Shown one piece after another: positions 17,016 to 26,102 of a stretch of DNA of 36,802 bases (its first letter is position 1; each line of letters begins with the position of its first letter). The stretch lies in the NCBI GenBank assembly GCA_017535435.1, contig JAFXTY010000050.1, forward strand, positions 69,211 through 106,012, read 5' to 3'. This DNA is from Spirochaetia bacterium. GTDB lineage: Bacteria > Spirochaetota > Spirochaetia > CADAEX01. The translations under genes and the position numbers were made by a program. The notes beneath the pieces are model-generated. The model saw only the letters and a list, made by a program, of their open reading frames with translations, made no database searches and had not been told where the DNA came from.

Positions 17016-18640
17016 TTGTCTTCTCCTTTTATGCTGTCCTTGTTCATGGTGTAATCAATTGTCAATGAACCGAAGAATTTTATGCCGTAATATGGGATTC
17101 TGTATTCTCCATGCAATGTCCAGTCCAGATTCCGCTCTTTCACGATGCCGCTGATGCCGTGGTCCATGAAATTATAGTTGCCGTCCCAGTCTTTGTATGC
17201 ACCGCCTATATCCCAGCCAATTCCATCGTCATGGGCATGGGTGTTGATGTTGCCATAGCCGTGCTCGATGAACCAGAAGGAAAGGCCGTAGGCCAGATCA
17301 GGAGTCTGGTTGTAAGTCACATCCAGATATGCCATCTGGGAGTTAGGAGGCAGGAAGTGCCCGATGTTTGAACCATAGTGGGCATAGCTGTTCCGCTTGT
17401 CCCCGGAGAAAAGCTTGTGGGTGTACATCCAGTGGGACAGATAGGTATATTCCATGGTCAAATCGAATTTAGGCAGCACATCATAGATTTTATATCCTAT
17501 GGTTGCAGCCCCGATATTGTGGTAATAATTTATGTTGGCAGCCTCGTCAAAGTCCCAGTCATCTAGGAAAAGGGATAAGTAGAGCTTAAGGCGCCAGAAC
17601 CGGAAGGTAAAGTCCATTCCGCCGAACTTGTTATCCTTGTCTCCTCCGGAAACCTCGCTTATGTAGTAAAGGGAGAATGGGTTGATATATGCCAGGGCAA
17701 ACCGCTGGGAGTATACTACAGCTTCGTAGACTGAGAACTTGAACCAGCTCCAGGGCTGAAACTCAAAACGGTGGGCTGATATAAGCTTGTCCTGGTCCTC
17801 GGTTGCACCCCAGGCCTCGTTGTCCCGGATGAAGCCTGTCATCCAGCTGTAGTACATCTTTTTGCCGATAGGTATGTCGTAGAAAACGTATTCATAGGGT
17901 TTGGATGTTCTGGAAAGGGATAATGAAGCCAGCTCCCCAGGCCCCCAGTTCAGGGAGTTACGTCCTACGGAGATATGAGCTGGTCCCACATTCACAGAGA
18001 CCTGGTTCACCTGATCCATCCGGATGGAGAATTCTGTTTCTCCCGGTTCGTGGAGAGCATCATGATTGAATCCCTTGTCCCCTGTATCCAGGTTGTAAGT
18101 GTACATGTTGAAGTCAGGGTAGTGAGGATAGCAGTACTGTCTGCAGGGGAAATCCTCCCAGGTGTCCAGAACACCGTAGATATCGGAACGGAGGCCCAGG
18201 AATACATTTTCGCCAAGGTAGAAATCAAACATGAACTCGCTGCCTAGATTTACGGAGGTATCTTTCATTTTTGCCACATTTGTATTGACTCCGATATGAG
18301 GCGCCAGGTTTGCATCGATTCCGAACTTCCCGGCCTGATGATGGAACAGGTTGAACTTGTTTCCCTCAAGCCGGCTCATATAGTGCTCCAGCTCCTGGAT
18401 CTCACGATCTAAGAACTTTTCGGGATGCTCCATGTAAAGAGCCCTGACCTCTTTAAGGTATTCCATAGCCCGCTTCTCGGTGTAAGGCTTCACATCTGGA
18501 ACATAGTAGATCCAGCCTTTGGAATAGCATTTATCAATGAAAGTGTAGATAGGGTCGTCGTAGGTCAGATTCTTTGTGGTCTGTGCCGGGAGAGGCAGCA
18601 CAACCAGAACAGCCAGCAAGATGAAAATCAGCTTTCTCAT
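16970..18640 (-). CDS. Wzi-like outer-membrane beta-barrel (first copy)
   Basis: A 556-aa protein with a signal peptide (about 1-19, ending LPAQ). A short helical region is followed by a beta-rich domain carrying the Wzi-type signature SVGRNSLNWGPGELASLSLS. It is distantly similar to the next gene, sharing overall plan and signature, so the two look like an old tandem duplication. It probably sits in the outer membrane and binds or helps assemble surface polysaccharide. Its ATG overlaps the glf stop by 4 bp (ATGA), and AAGGAA lies upstream. Placement directly after glf supports a galactofuranose-containing glycan as a possible ligand, which is inference. Confidence 0.8.
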   Translation of the reverse strand: MRKLIFILLAVLVVLPLPAQTTKNLTYDDPIYTFIDKCYSKGWIYYVPDVKPYTEKRAMEYLKEVRALYMEHPEKFLDREIQELEHYMSRLEGNKFNLFHHQAGKFGIDANLAPHIGVNTNVAKMKDTSVNLGSEFMFDFYLGENVFLGLRSDIYGVLDTWEDFPCRQYCYPHYPDFNMYTYNLDTGDKGFNHDALHEPGETEFSIRMDQVNQVSVNVGPAHISVGRNSLNWGPGELASLSLSRTSKPYEYVFYDIPIGKKMYYSWMTGFIRDNEAWGATEDQDKLISAHRFEFQPWSWFKFSVYEAVVYSQRFALAYINPFSLYYISEVSGGDKDNKFGGMDFTFRFWRLKLYLSLFLDDWDFDEAANINYYHNIGAATIGYKIYDVLPKFDLTMEYTYLSHWMYTHKLFSGDKRNSYAHYGSNIGHFLPPNSQMAYLDVTYNQTPDLAYGLSFWFIEHGYGNINTHAHDDGIGWDIGGAYKDWDGNYNFMDHGISGIVKERNLDWTLHGEYRIPYYGIKFFGSLTIDYTMNKDSIKGEDKWRGILALGAKWQAY

Positions 18641-19758
18641 AATATTCCTTTTATTTTGTCCATGGCAGATTTTACAGCCTGGTCCATATTATAATATTTA
18701 TACTCTGCAAGGCGTCCTGTAAAGATGAAACGTCCTGTTTTCTCAAGGGCCTTCACCTCTTCCATGTATTTAGCCCGCTTCTCCATGTTCTCCTTGGTCA
18801 TGACCACATAGTATGGATGACCTTTCTGCTTAGGATATTCCATGCATATCACAGTCTTGTCCGATTTCTCACCAGTCATGTGCTTGAATTCAGTTATCCT
18901 GGTGAAATCGTAGTCGTTGGGGTAGTTGACCACAGGAGCCTCCTGATAGAACTCCTTGTCTATGGTCTTGAACCGTATATCCAGGGAACGGTACTCCAGG
19001 TTGCCGTACTTGTATTCGAAGAACTGGTCCAGAGCACCGGTGTATATGGTGATTCCTTTCTCGGAATCGAAGAGGGAAGTCAGATTATCCTTCAGCTGGA
19101 AATAGTCGCATCCTGTCATCAGCGTGATATCCGGGTGATCCAGCATCTTCTCTGCCATCTTGGTGTAGCCGCCGGTCGGTATGCCCTGATATTTGTCAGA
19201 GAAGTAGCGGTTGTCCCGATTTGAGCGTACAGGAATCCGGGCTGCCACATCGGCTGAAAGTTCCTTCGGATCCCGGCCCCACTGTTTTATGGTATAGTTC
19301 TTGAAGAAAAGCTCATAGAGCCGCTCTCCCACCTGGCAGACCACTGCATCCTGGAAGTTTTCTGAAGGCACATTGAAGCTTGAGTTCTTGACCTCCTGCT
19401 TGAGGAAGTCCAGCACCTCCTGAGTGGAGATGTCTTCGCCGAACACCGCGTTCAATGTGTCCCTGTTGATAGGGAAGGGCACGGTCATGCCGTGGACATA
19501 GCTGAGCACACGGTGCTGGAACATCCTGAAGTCGGTGAACCTGGAGAGAAAGTCCCACACCTCCTTGTAAACTGTGTGGAAGATATGGGGGCCGTGAGTG
19601 TGGACTGTGATTCCTGCTTCCGAAAGGTAGTCGTGGCAGTTTCCTGCGATGGCCCGTCCTTTCTCTATAACCAGCACCTTCTTGCCAGCTTCTGCCAGAA
19701 GCCGTGCTGCGGTGCAGCCTGAAAGCCCTGCACCTATAACCAGACAATCATATTTCAT
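18637..19758 (-). CDS. glf: UDP-galactopyranose mutase
   Basis: A 373-aa flavoenzyme that interconverts UDP-galactopyranose and UDP-galactofuranose, the donor for galactofuranose in surface glycans. The N-terminal FAD motif VIGAGLSGCTAARLLAEAG is clear, followed by THGPHIFHT and, near the middle, the NYTIKQWGRDPKEL and RIPVRSNRDNRYF stretches typical of Glf. The substrate region contains PVVNYPNDYDFTRITEFKH. Two ATGs lie in tandem (19761 and 19758). The second is chosen because AGGAGG sits 5 nt before it and only 2 nt before the first. It overlaps the rel end by 11 bp and the wzi-like gene by 4 bp. No galactofuranosyltransferase is in the window. Confidence 0.95.
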   Translation of the reverse strand: MKYDCLVIGAGLSGCTAARLLAEAGKKVLVIEKGRAIAGNCHDYLSEAGITVHTHGPHIFHTVYKEVWDFLSRFTDFRMFQHRVLSYVHGMTVPFPINRDTLNAVFGEDISTQEVLDFLKQEVKNSSFNVPSENFQDAVVCQVGERLYELFFKNYTIKQWGRDPKELSADVAARIPVRSNRDNRYFSDKYQGIPTGGYTKMAEKMLDHPDITLMTGCDYFQLKDNLTSLFDSEKGITIYTGALDQFFEYKYGNLEYRSLDIRFKTIDKEFYQEAPVVNYPNDYDFTRITEFKHMTGEKSDKTVICMEYPKQKGHPYYVVMTKENMEKRAKYMEEVKALEKTGRFIFTGRLAEYKYYNMDQAVKSAMDKIKGIL

Positions 19759-21778
19759 CATATCCTCCTATGCTCAAGATGGAAGGAATGGTCCGTATGC
19801 TCTTGAGAGCTTTCTTAAGATCCTCCTTCCGGTCAATTTCTATTGTGACAAAACCCTCTATCCTGTCAGGTCCTGTCTCCTGGATCTGTCCATCTATAAT
19901 GTGACCATGGTACTTCTTTATAGCATTCTCCACCTCGGCAAACAAGTCCTGGGTGGGGTGTGCGGTCAGCTTATACCGCTTCACATACTTGGACGATACA
20001 GTGGCCCATTCCACCTTCACCATCCGTAAGTTTATCTCTTTTATGTTCTTTAAGTTGGGGCAGTCCTTCCGATGCACAATAACACCCCGGCCCACAGAGA
20101 CATAGCCTACTATGTCGTCGCCCACTGCCGGATTGCAGCACTTGGCCATGGTTATCATCATGTTCTTCTCGCCCCCCACCTTCAGGGTGACACGGTCCTT
20201 GTCTATCACTTCCCGGACCATGTTCTTTATGTCATCCGGCAGTGTGACGGAAGGAAGCTTTTTCTGCGGGCCGGGTCCCGGGCCCGGTACCGCATGGTCC
20301 ATAACTATTACATTTCTGCCGATATGGAGATGGTTGTTTTTGTTCAGCCATGCCCTTATACGGGACCGGGCCCGGGCTGTTTTGACCTCCCGCAGCCAAT
20401 GCAGATGGGGATGGGCGCTGGCACTGGTTATTATCTCCACCACCTGGGAATTATGCAGCTCCTTGTCCAATGGAATGATATTTCCATCTGCCTTGGCTGC
20501 CATGCAGTGGTTTCCCACCTCGGAGTGGATATGGTAGGCGAAATCCAGGGCTGTGGAGCCGGTAGGCAGCTCTATAACCTCTCCTGCAGGGGTGAATACA
20601 AAGATTATATCCCTGAGTATGTCCTCCTTAAGGTCATCTAGGAACTGGGAATTATCCACATTGAAACGGTTCCAGTTCTTGAGTCTGTTGATGAGGGCTA
20701 TCTCCCTTGGCTTGAAGTTCCCTGCCACCTTCCCCGATTTGTAGAGCCAGTGGGCGGCGATACCGTATTCTGCCGCAATATGCATGGCGTAGGTGCGGAT
20801 CTGTATCTCCACAATACGTCCTTCTTCGGCATAGACTGCTGTGTGCAGGCTCTGGTAGCCGTTGGGCTTGGGCACAGAGATGTAGTCCTTGAGCCGGTTC
20901 TCTATAGGCTTCCACATGCCGTGGATCACGCTGAGCATGGCATAGCATTCGTTGACGCTCCTGCAGTAGACCCGAATGCCGAAAATGTCGAAAAGGCCGC
21001 TGGGCTCCACATCATACTTGAGCATCTTTTTGTAGATTGAGTATATGTGCTTTGCCCGTGCCTCGGTCTTGATCTCGATTCCTTCTTTCTGGGCAGCTTC
21101 CCTTATAAGCTCCTGCTGCCGCTCCAGGTAACGGGTCACCTTGGATTTGCGGTAGACCACATAATGCTTTATCTTCTCGTAGATGTCGGGTTTAAGGTAC
21201 TTGAGGGAAAGGTCTTCCAGCTCTCCCCTTATCTCGGAGATACCCAGCTGTGCCGCTATAGGGGCATAGATATTCAGAGTCTCCTGGGCCATGAGAATCT
21301 GCTTCTCCGGCTTGAGGTATCTGAGGGTCCGCATGTTGTGGAGCCGGTCTGCCAGCTTGATGAAGATGACCCTGATATCGTTGGCCATGGCAATTATGAT
21401 CTTGCGGATAGTCTCCACAGTCTGGATGGATTTGGACTGAGCCTTGATGATGTCTATCTTGGTGACACCGTCCACCAGTGTGGCCACCACCGGCCCGAAC
21501 TGCTGGGATATGAAATCCAGGGTGATCTCGGTGTCCTCCACTGTGTCGTGGAGCAGGGCTGCTATGATAGTCTCGCAGTCCAGGTTAAGGTCTATGAGGA
21601 TGGATGCCACCTGGATGGGGTGGATGAAGTAAGGCTCGCCGCTGGCCCGCTTCTGGTCTGCATGCCAGATCTTGCCGAAGCCTGCTGCCCGCATTATCCG
21701 CTCTATGTCGGCTTCGCAGTAGTTGCCGTTGAGGAGTTTGGTCTTAAGAATGTCCAGATCTTTCTCAATCCTTGCCAA
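19748..21778 (-). CDS. rel: Bifunctional (p)ppGpp synthetase/hydrolase (Rel/SpoT)
   Basis: A 676-aa long RelA-SpoT homologue. The HD hydrolase site is intact (FIHPIQ with His53, and HDTVED at 77-82). The synthetase domain has FDIFGIRVY and an RLKDY motif of the R-x-K-D type found in bifunctional Rel. TGS (FVFTPAGEVIELPTGSTALD), a CC-containing region (AKCCNPAVGDDIVGY) and a C-terminal ACT domain follow. It would both make and degrade the stringent alarmone. The start codon is TTG at 21778: the only upstream in-frame codons before a TAG are CGG, GAT, GCT and ACA. The start overlaps prmC by 14 bp. A PGPGPGP run sits before the CC region. Confidence 0.95.
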   Translation of the reverse strand: MARIEKDLDILKTKLLNGNYCEADIERIMRAAGFGKIWHADQKRASGEPYFIHPIQVASILIDLNLDCETIIAALLHDTVEDTEITLDFISQQFGPVVATLVDGVTKIDIIKAQSKSIQTVETIRKIIIAMANDIRVIFIKLADRLHNMRTLRYLKPEKQILMAQETLNIYAPIAAQLGISEIRGELEDLSLKYLKPDIYEKIKHYVVYRKSKVTRYLERQQELIREAAQKEGIEIKTEARAKHIYSIYKKMLKYDVEPSGLFDIFGIRVYCRSVNECYAMLSVIHGMWKPIENRLKDYISVPKPNGYQSLHTAVYAEEGRIVEIQIRTYAMHIAAEYGIAAHWLYKSGKVAGNFKPREIALINRLKNWNRFNVDNSQFLDDLKEDILRDIIFVFTPAGEVIELPTGSTALDFAYHIHSEVGNHCMAAKADGNIIPLDKELHNSQVVEIITSASAHPHLHWLREVKTARARSRIRAWLNKNNHLHIGRNVIVMDHAVPGPGPGPQKKLPSVTLPDDIKNMVREVIDKDRVTLKVGGEKNMMITMAKCCNPAVGDDIVGYVSVGRGVIVHRKDCPNLKNIKEINLRMVKVEWATVSSKYVKRYKLTAHPTQDLFAEVENAIKKYHGHIIDGQIQETGPDRIEGFVTIEIDRKEDLKKALKSIRTIPSILSIGGYDEI

Positions 21779-22604
21779 TGTAGCATCCCGCTATGACCCG
21801 GTCCCTTCCGGCCAGGTCTTTTCTGATTATTATATCATTATATTTATATTTTTCAAATTTTAATTTTATAGCCTCCATCTGGGCCGGGTCTGCCTCGAAC
21901 AGGAGGTAGCCGCCGGAATTCAGGTGGTCTGGTGCGGCGGCGATTATGCATTGGATGAAGTCCAGGCCGTCGGCACCTCCATCCAGGGCCAGAGGTGGCT
22001 CGGGCCAGTTGTCGTTTTTCATTTTGGAAGTCTCGGAGTGGGTCAGATAGGGCGGGTTTGATACTATTATGTCGAACTTTCCCGGGACTGAATTTAAAAG
22101 GTCACTTTTATGGGTCACAATCTGACCCGATAAAATCTCATCCGCGTTGCGGCGGAACACTGCCAGTGCATCCTCCGAGATGTCAGAGGCCTCCACCCAG
22201 GCCTCCGGCTCGGTGTGCTTTATGGCAATGGCGATGCAGCCCGAGCCGGTGCACAGGTCCAGCACCCGGCTCCCCGGCTTGATGAAGCCAAGGGCTGTCT
22301 CCACTAAAATCTCAGTGTCGGCCCGGGGCACCAGGACCCTTTTATCCACATAGAAGTCCAGGGCATAGAACTCCTGGTGATGTGTTATATATGCCACCGG
22401 GGAGCCGGCTCTCCTCTCCGACACCCCTTGCATGAAGGCTTCGCAGGCGCTCTGGGACAGCGGGTCGGAGAGGCTGGCCAGCAGCTTGGCCCGGGTGGAG
22501 CCCAGAACCGAGGCCAGTATCACGCATGCATCCAGGTAGGGGGTCTCCGGCCACCGGGGAGCTATCTGTGATGTTCCAATATTAATTGCCTCTCTTATTG
22601 TCAT
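21765..22604 (-). CDS. prmC: Peptide chain release factor N5-glutamine methyltransferase
   Basis: A 279-aa SAM-dependent methyltransferase that modifies the Gln of the release-factor GGQ motif. The helical N-terminal domain covers about 1-85. The SAM motif VLDLCTGSGCIAIAIKH and the catalytic NPPY (IIVSNPPYLTHSE) follow; NPPY binds the target glutamine amide. Length matches the family. It starts 20 bp after prfA, its substrate gene, which is a classic arrangement. It overlaps rel by 14 bp, so the two are probably translationally coupled. Confidence 0.96.
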   Translation of the reverse strand: MTIREAINIGTSQIAPRWPETPYLDACVILASVLGSTRAKLLASLSDPLSQSACEAFMQGVSERRAGSPVAYITHHQEFYALDFYVDKRVLVPRADTEILVETALGFIKPGSRVLDLCTGSGCIAIAIKHTEPEAWVEASDISEDALAVFRRNADEILSGQIVTHKSDLLNSVPGKFDIIVSNPPYLTHSETSKMKNDNWPEPPLALDGGADGLDFIQCIIAAAPDHLNSGGYLLFEADPAQMEAIKLKFEKYKYNDIIIRKDLAGRDRVIAGCYIGKD

Positions 22605-22624
22605 AGGCCTGCAGTGTCCTGTGC

Positions 22625-23695
22625 TTACAGGGCGCTTTCCTTGAGGAGCTGCTCCCGGAATTCGATCTTAAGGGCATCCAGAAGCTCGTCCAGCTCGCCG
22701 TTTATAATCAGGTCCAGCTTGTACAGAGTAAGGTTGATCCGGTGGTCGGTGAGCCGGTTCTGGGGGAAGTTATAGGTGCGTATGCGCTCGCTCCGGTCGC
22801 CGGAGCCTACCTGGTTCTTCCTTGCCTCGGACCTCTCCTTCTGCTTCTTGGCCTCCTCCATCTCGTAGAGCCGGGACCGGAGGACACGCAGGGCCTTGGC
22901 CCTGTTCTTTATCTGGGATTTCTCGTCCTGGCATATTACAACCAGCCCTGTGGGGATATGGGTCATCCGCACGGCGGAATCGGTGGTGTTTACACACTGT
23001 CCTCCCGGTCCCGAGGAGCGGTACACATCTATCTTAAGGTCTTCAGGGTTTATCTGGATATCGGTCTCCTCAGCCTCGGGCAGAACTGCCACAGTCACGG
23101 CCGATGTATGGATACGGCCCCCCGACTCGGTCTCGGGTATGCGCTGCACCCGGTGGACACCGCTCTCAAACTTCATATTCTCGTAGACATTTTTGCCGGA
23201 GACGGAGAAGACAATCTCCTTGAAGCCGCCAAGGCCGCTCTCGTGGGAGGACATGATCTCTATCTTCCATTTCTTGAGTTCGGCATATTTTGAGTACATG
23301 CGGAAAAGGTCTGCGGCGAAGAGGGCGGCCTCGTCACCGCCGGTGCCTGCCCTTATCTCCATGATTATGTTCTTTAGATCGAGAGGATCCTTGGGGATAA
23401 GCAGGGTACGGAGCTCTTTTATCTGATTCTCCTTCTGCTCCTCCAGCTCCTTGATCTCCTCTTTGGCCATCTCCTTGAGCTCGGGGTCGCTTTCGCTTCC
23501 CGCCATCTCCCTGGCCTCTTCCAGCTGAGAAACTGTCTTCTTATAAAGGTTGTAGCTGTCCACAATCTCCTTGGTGGAGGCATGCTCCTTCATCAGCTCG
23601 CTGTATTTCTTCATATCCTGCATCACTGCGCTGTCGGAAAGCTGGGCCTCGAGTTCCTTGAAACGTTTCTCTATGCTGTCAAGTTTGTCAAACAT
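22625..23695 (-). CDS. prfA: Peptide chain release factor 1
   Basis: A 356-aa class I release factor reading UAA and UAG. The GGQ loop [21 protein letters not shown] is intact. The codon-recognition region reads [18 protein letters not shown], the RF1 P-x-T form rather than the SPF of RF2. Length matches RF1. It is the first gene of the operon prfA-prmC-rel-glf-wzi-wzi. There is no Shine-Dalgarno sequence before the ATG; the upstream DNA is AT-rich. A -10-like box exactly 7 bp before the A of the ATG suggests a leaderless message (see the promoter entry at 23702-23753). Confidence 0.96.
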   Translation of the reverse strand: MFDKLDSIEKRFKELEAQLSDSAVMQDMKKYSELMKEHASTKEIVDSYNLYKKTVSQLEEAREMAGSESDPELKEMAKEEIKELEEQKENQIKELRTLLIPKDPLDLKNIIMEIRAGTGGDEAALFAADLFRMYSKYAELKKWKIEIMSSHESGLGGFKEIVFSVSGKNVYENMKFESGVHRVQRIPETESGGRIHTSAVTVAVLPEAEETDIQINPEDLKIDVYRSSGPGGQCVNTTDSAVRMTHIPTGLVVICQDEKSQIKNRAKALRVLRSRLYEMEEAKKQKERSEARKNQVGSGDRSERIRTYNFPQNRLTDHRINLTLYKLDLIINGELDELLDALKIEFREQLLKESAL

Positions 23696-23701
23696 ATAAT
23701 A

Positions 23702-23753
23702 ATATTATCAATAAATATAGCTTCTTGCAATATTGCCCCTCTATTGGTATCTT
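23702..23753. promoter_or_regulatory. Mirror-symmetric divergent promoter of prfA and the M29 peptidase, with shared palindromic -35
   Basis: TTGCAA at 23725-23730 is its own reverse complement and can serve as -35 in both directions. On the plus strand a 17-bp spacer leads to TATCTT (23748-23753); on the minus strand a 17-bp spacer leads to TAATAT (23707-23702). In both cases six bases follow and position +1 falls on the A of the ATG (23760 and 23695). Neither gene has a Shine-Dalgarno sequence. Each box matches consensus at 4 of 6 positions, so the strength lies in the geometry, not in the individual boxes. Confidence 0.5.
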
Positions 23754-23759
23754 TTAAGT

Positions 23760-24827
23760 ATGGAAACATCAGAAAAACTCAAAAGAAGTGCAGAAATTGC
23801 AGTGAAGGATATACTCAAGGCAAAGAAGGGGGAGAAGGCCCTCATCATCACCAACCCGGAGCCGGATGTGATGAACATTTCCCAGGCTCTCTACAACGCA
23901 TTGGCCGCAGCCGGAGCAATCCCGGTGATTGTGGTGCAGCCGGTGAAGACCCAGTTCGATTACTCCGAGCCTGCTGTGGTGGCAGCTATCAAGACAGAAC
24001 CGGAGATCATACTCTCCATAAGCAGGAACAAGCTGGGAAAGGACAAGGAGGCTATGGAGCATCCATATATCCTGGACGGCAAGGAGGTGAACAACACCTA
24101 CCACTATCTGATGGAGACTAAAAAGATCCGCTCCTTCTGGTCCCCAAGCATAACTGAGGATATGTTCATCCGCACCGTTCCCATTGATTATGCAGAGCTC
24201 AAGGCCAACTGCCGGCGTCTGAAGGGCTATATGGACAAGGCGGTGCGGATGCAGATCACAGCCCCCGGCGGCACCGACTTAAGCGTGGGTCTGTCTGGCC
24301 GGGAGACAATCCAGGACGACGGCGACTTCTCGGCCCCCGGTGCCGGTGGTAACGTGCCTGCCGGCGAGGTGTTCATCTCACCTGAGCTGGGTACTTCCCA
24401 GGGTACTATAGTGTTCGACGGCAGCATCTCGGTTAAGTCCGGGGATATTGTGATAAATCACCCCATCAAGGCCACAGTGGAGAAAGGCTTTGTCACTTCC
24501 CTCAACACCAATGAATCCCCGGAGGCGGTCATCCTTGCAGAGACCATAGAGGAAGGGGCAAAAGCTCCCAACCCTGAGTATGCAAAGAATGCCCGGAACC
24601 TGGGGGAGATCGGCATCGGCTTAAACCCGGCGGCCCAGATCACCGGCAACATGCTGGAGGACGAGAAGGCCTTCCACACCTGCCACATTGCAATCGGTCA
24701 CAACTACGACGAGGATGCCCCTGCCATAATCCATCTGGACGGGCTGGTGAGAAATCCTACAATAGAACTCTTCTTCGAGGATGGAAGCTCAAAAGTTATC
24801 TTGAGAAAAGGTATTCTGGAAGCCTGA
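23760..24827 (+). CDS. M29 family metallo-aminopeptidase
   Basis: A 355-aa protein of the thermophilic aminopeptidase (AmpS/PepS, M29) family, which removes N-terminal residues from peptides using two metal ions in the cytoplasm. Family residues are visible: GNVPAGEVFISPE with the first metal Glu, NLGEIGIGLNP with the second Glu, TCHIAIGHNY with a His, and IHLDGLVRNPTIEL near the C-terminus with His/Asp. The ATG at 23760 (METSEK) is chosen. A TTG further upstream would add ten residues that do not look conserved and would overlap the promoter. No ribosome site precedes the ATG. The gene ends immediately beside the convergent CNNM gene, with no spacer. Confidence 0.9.
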   Translation: METSEKLKRSAEIAVKDILKAKKGEKALIITNPEPDVMNISQALYNALAAAGAIPVIVVQPVKTQFDYSEPAVVAAIKTEPEIILSISRNKLGKDKEAMEHPYILDGKEVNNTYHYLMETKKIRSFWSPSITEDMFIRTVPIDYAELKANCRRLKGYMDKAVRMQITAPGGTDLSVGLSGRETIQDDGDFSAPGAGGNVPAGEVFISPELGTSQGTIVFDGSISVKSGDIVINHPIKATVEKGFVTSLNTNESPEAVILAETIEEGAKAPNPEYAKNARNLGEIGIGLNPAAQITGNMLEDEKAFHTCHIAIGHNYDEDAPAIIHLDGLVRNPTIELFFEDGSSKVILRKGILEA

Positions 24828-26054
24828 TTATTTCTTGAACCGCACCTTGAGAACCTGGCGGTCAGATGCCTCTTCTACGATGAATTTATATTTGTTCAGC
24901 AGCACTTCCTCTCCAGAGGCAGGAATCCGTTCCAGCTTCTTCACGATAAGACCACCTATGGTTTTGACTCCTGCATTCCATGGCAGGGCAATTCCCAATT
25001 TATCTGTGACAGATGTTATAGGGGCCTCGCCGTAAATCAGATATTCCTTGTCCGAAATCTTCTCGATCCGCTCCTCCTCGGAGAAGGTGGCGTTATCAAT
25101 ATCACCCAGGACACTGTTCACAATATCATCCAGAGTGACAATACCATCAAGTCCGCCATACTCATCAAGCACAATGGCAAAATGGACATTCTCCTTCTTC
25201 ATCTGGCGGAACACATCGCTTATCTTCCGGCTCTCCTGGACAAACAGAGGAATCTCCTTTATCTCCTTGATCTTCCTGTCCAGATGCCCCTTGCGGATCT
25301 CGCTGACAATCTTTGAAGATCTGACAAAACCAGTGATATTCTCCTTGTTCTGGGAATATATCGGATAGCGGGAAAACTCATGCTTGTCCACTTCGGAAAT
25401 CACATCCTGCATAGATGAGTTCTGATCCATGCTGGCCACATCGGTGCGGTGGGTCATTATATTCTTTACAGTGGTCTGTCCCATATTGAAGACACCCCGG
25501 GTCATGCGGCGCTCGTAGTCCTTCACCAGTCCCTGGTTCGCTGCAGTGCTGATAAGGCTGTAGATCATCTCGGTGGACATCTGCTTTTTCTCTTTGTTTC
25601 CCACCAGCCGGGTGATGAGTGAGCTGCACCAGTTTATTATTATGATGACGGGATAAAGAATGATGGAGAGCACCCTGATGATAGGTGCGATAAAGAGGGC
25701 TATGGGCTCGTTCCATGCAATGGCAATGTTCTTAGGGGTGACCTCGCCGAATATAAGTACAACAAGGGTCAGTATACCGGTCATCATTCCCAGGAAATCA
25801 TCGTCCCAGATCTGTATGGTGATGTTTGTGACAAAGGCAGAGAGGCCGATGTTTACCAGGTTGTTGCAGATAAGGACTGTGGCGATGAAAATATTGGATC
25901 TTTCGTAAAGCTGCTTGAGTATTCTTCCCCTTTTTCCTTTGGTCTCGGCTAAGGATTCCACCTGATATGCAGAGAGGGATGTGAATGCTGTCTCGCTTCC
26001 CGAGAAGAATGCAGACAAAAAAAGCAAAACAACAATTATTAAGATAGCTATCAT
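24828..26054 (-). CDS. CNNM/CorC-type membrane protein with CBS pair (HlyC/CorC family)
   Basis: A 408-aa inner-membrane protein. The N-terminal DUF21/CNNM domain (about 1-185) has three to four hydrophobic segments and the motif FSGSETAFTSLS. A CBS pair at about 205-320 includes IMTHRTDVASM and FAIVLDEYGGLDGIVTLDDI. The C-terminal CorC_HlyC domain covers about 335-408. CNNM relatives are linked to magnesium or divalent-cation efflux; older annotation calls them hemolysins, which is probably wrong here. There is no Shine-Dalgarno sequence before the ATG, and the predicted leader is only about 3 nt. It is divergent from lysA. Confidence 0.9.
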   Translation of the reverse strand: MIAILIIVVLLFLSAFFSGSETAFTSLSAYQVESLAETKGKRGRILKQLYERSNIFIATVLICNNLVNIGLSAFVTNITIQIWDDDFLGMMTGILTLVVLIFGEVTPKNIAIAWNEPIALFIAPIIRVLSIILYPVIIIINWCSSLITRLVGNKEKKQMSTEMIYSLISTAANQGLVKDYERRMTRGVFNMGQTTVKNIMTHRTDVASMDQNSSMQDVISEVDKHEFSRYPIYSQNKENITGFVRSSKIVSEIRKGHLDRKIKEIKEIPLFVQESRKISDVFRQMKKENVHFAIVLDEYGGLDGIVTLDDIVNSVLGDIDNATFSEEERIEKISDKEYLIYGEAPITSVTDKLGIALPWNAGVKTIGGLIVKKLERIPASGEEVLLNKYKFIVEEASDRQVLKVRFKK

Positions 26055-26063
26055 GTTGAAAAT

Positions 26064-26092
26064 AATTTATCAGAGATATAAACTGTATGCAA
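26064..26092 (-). promoter_or_regulatory. Possible promoter of the CNNM gene (TTGCAT / 17 bp / TAAATT)
   Basis: On the minus strand TTGCAT (26092-26087) and TAAATT (26069-26064) are 17 bp apart and predict a start near 26057, giving a leader of about 3 nt before the ATG. The boxes are only moderately close to consensus. Confidence 0.3.
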
Positions 26093-26102
26093 GGAGAAAA
26101 TA

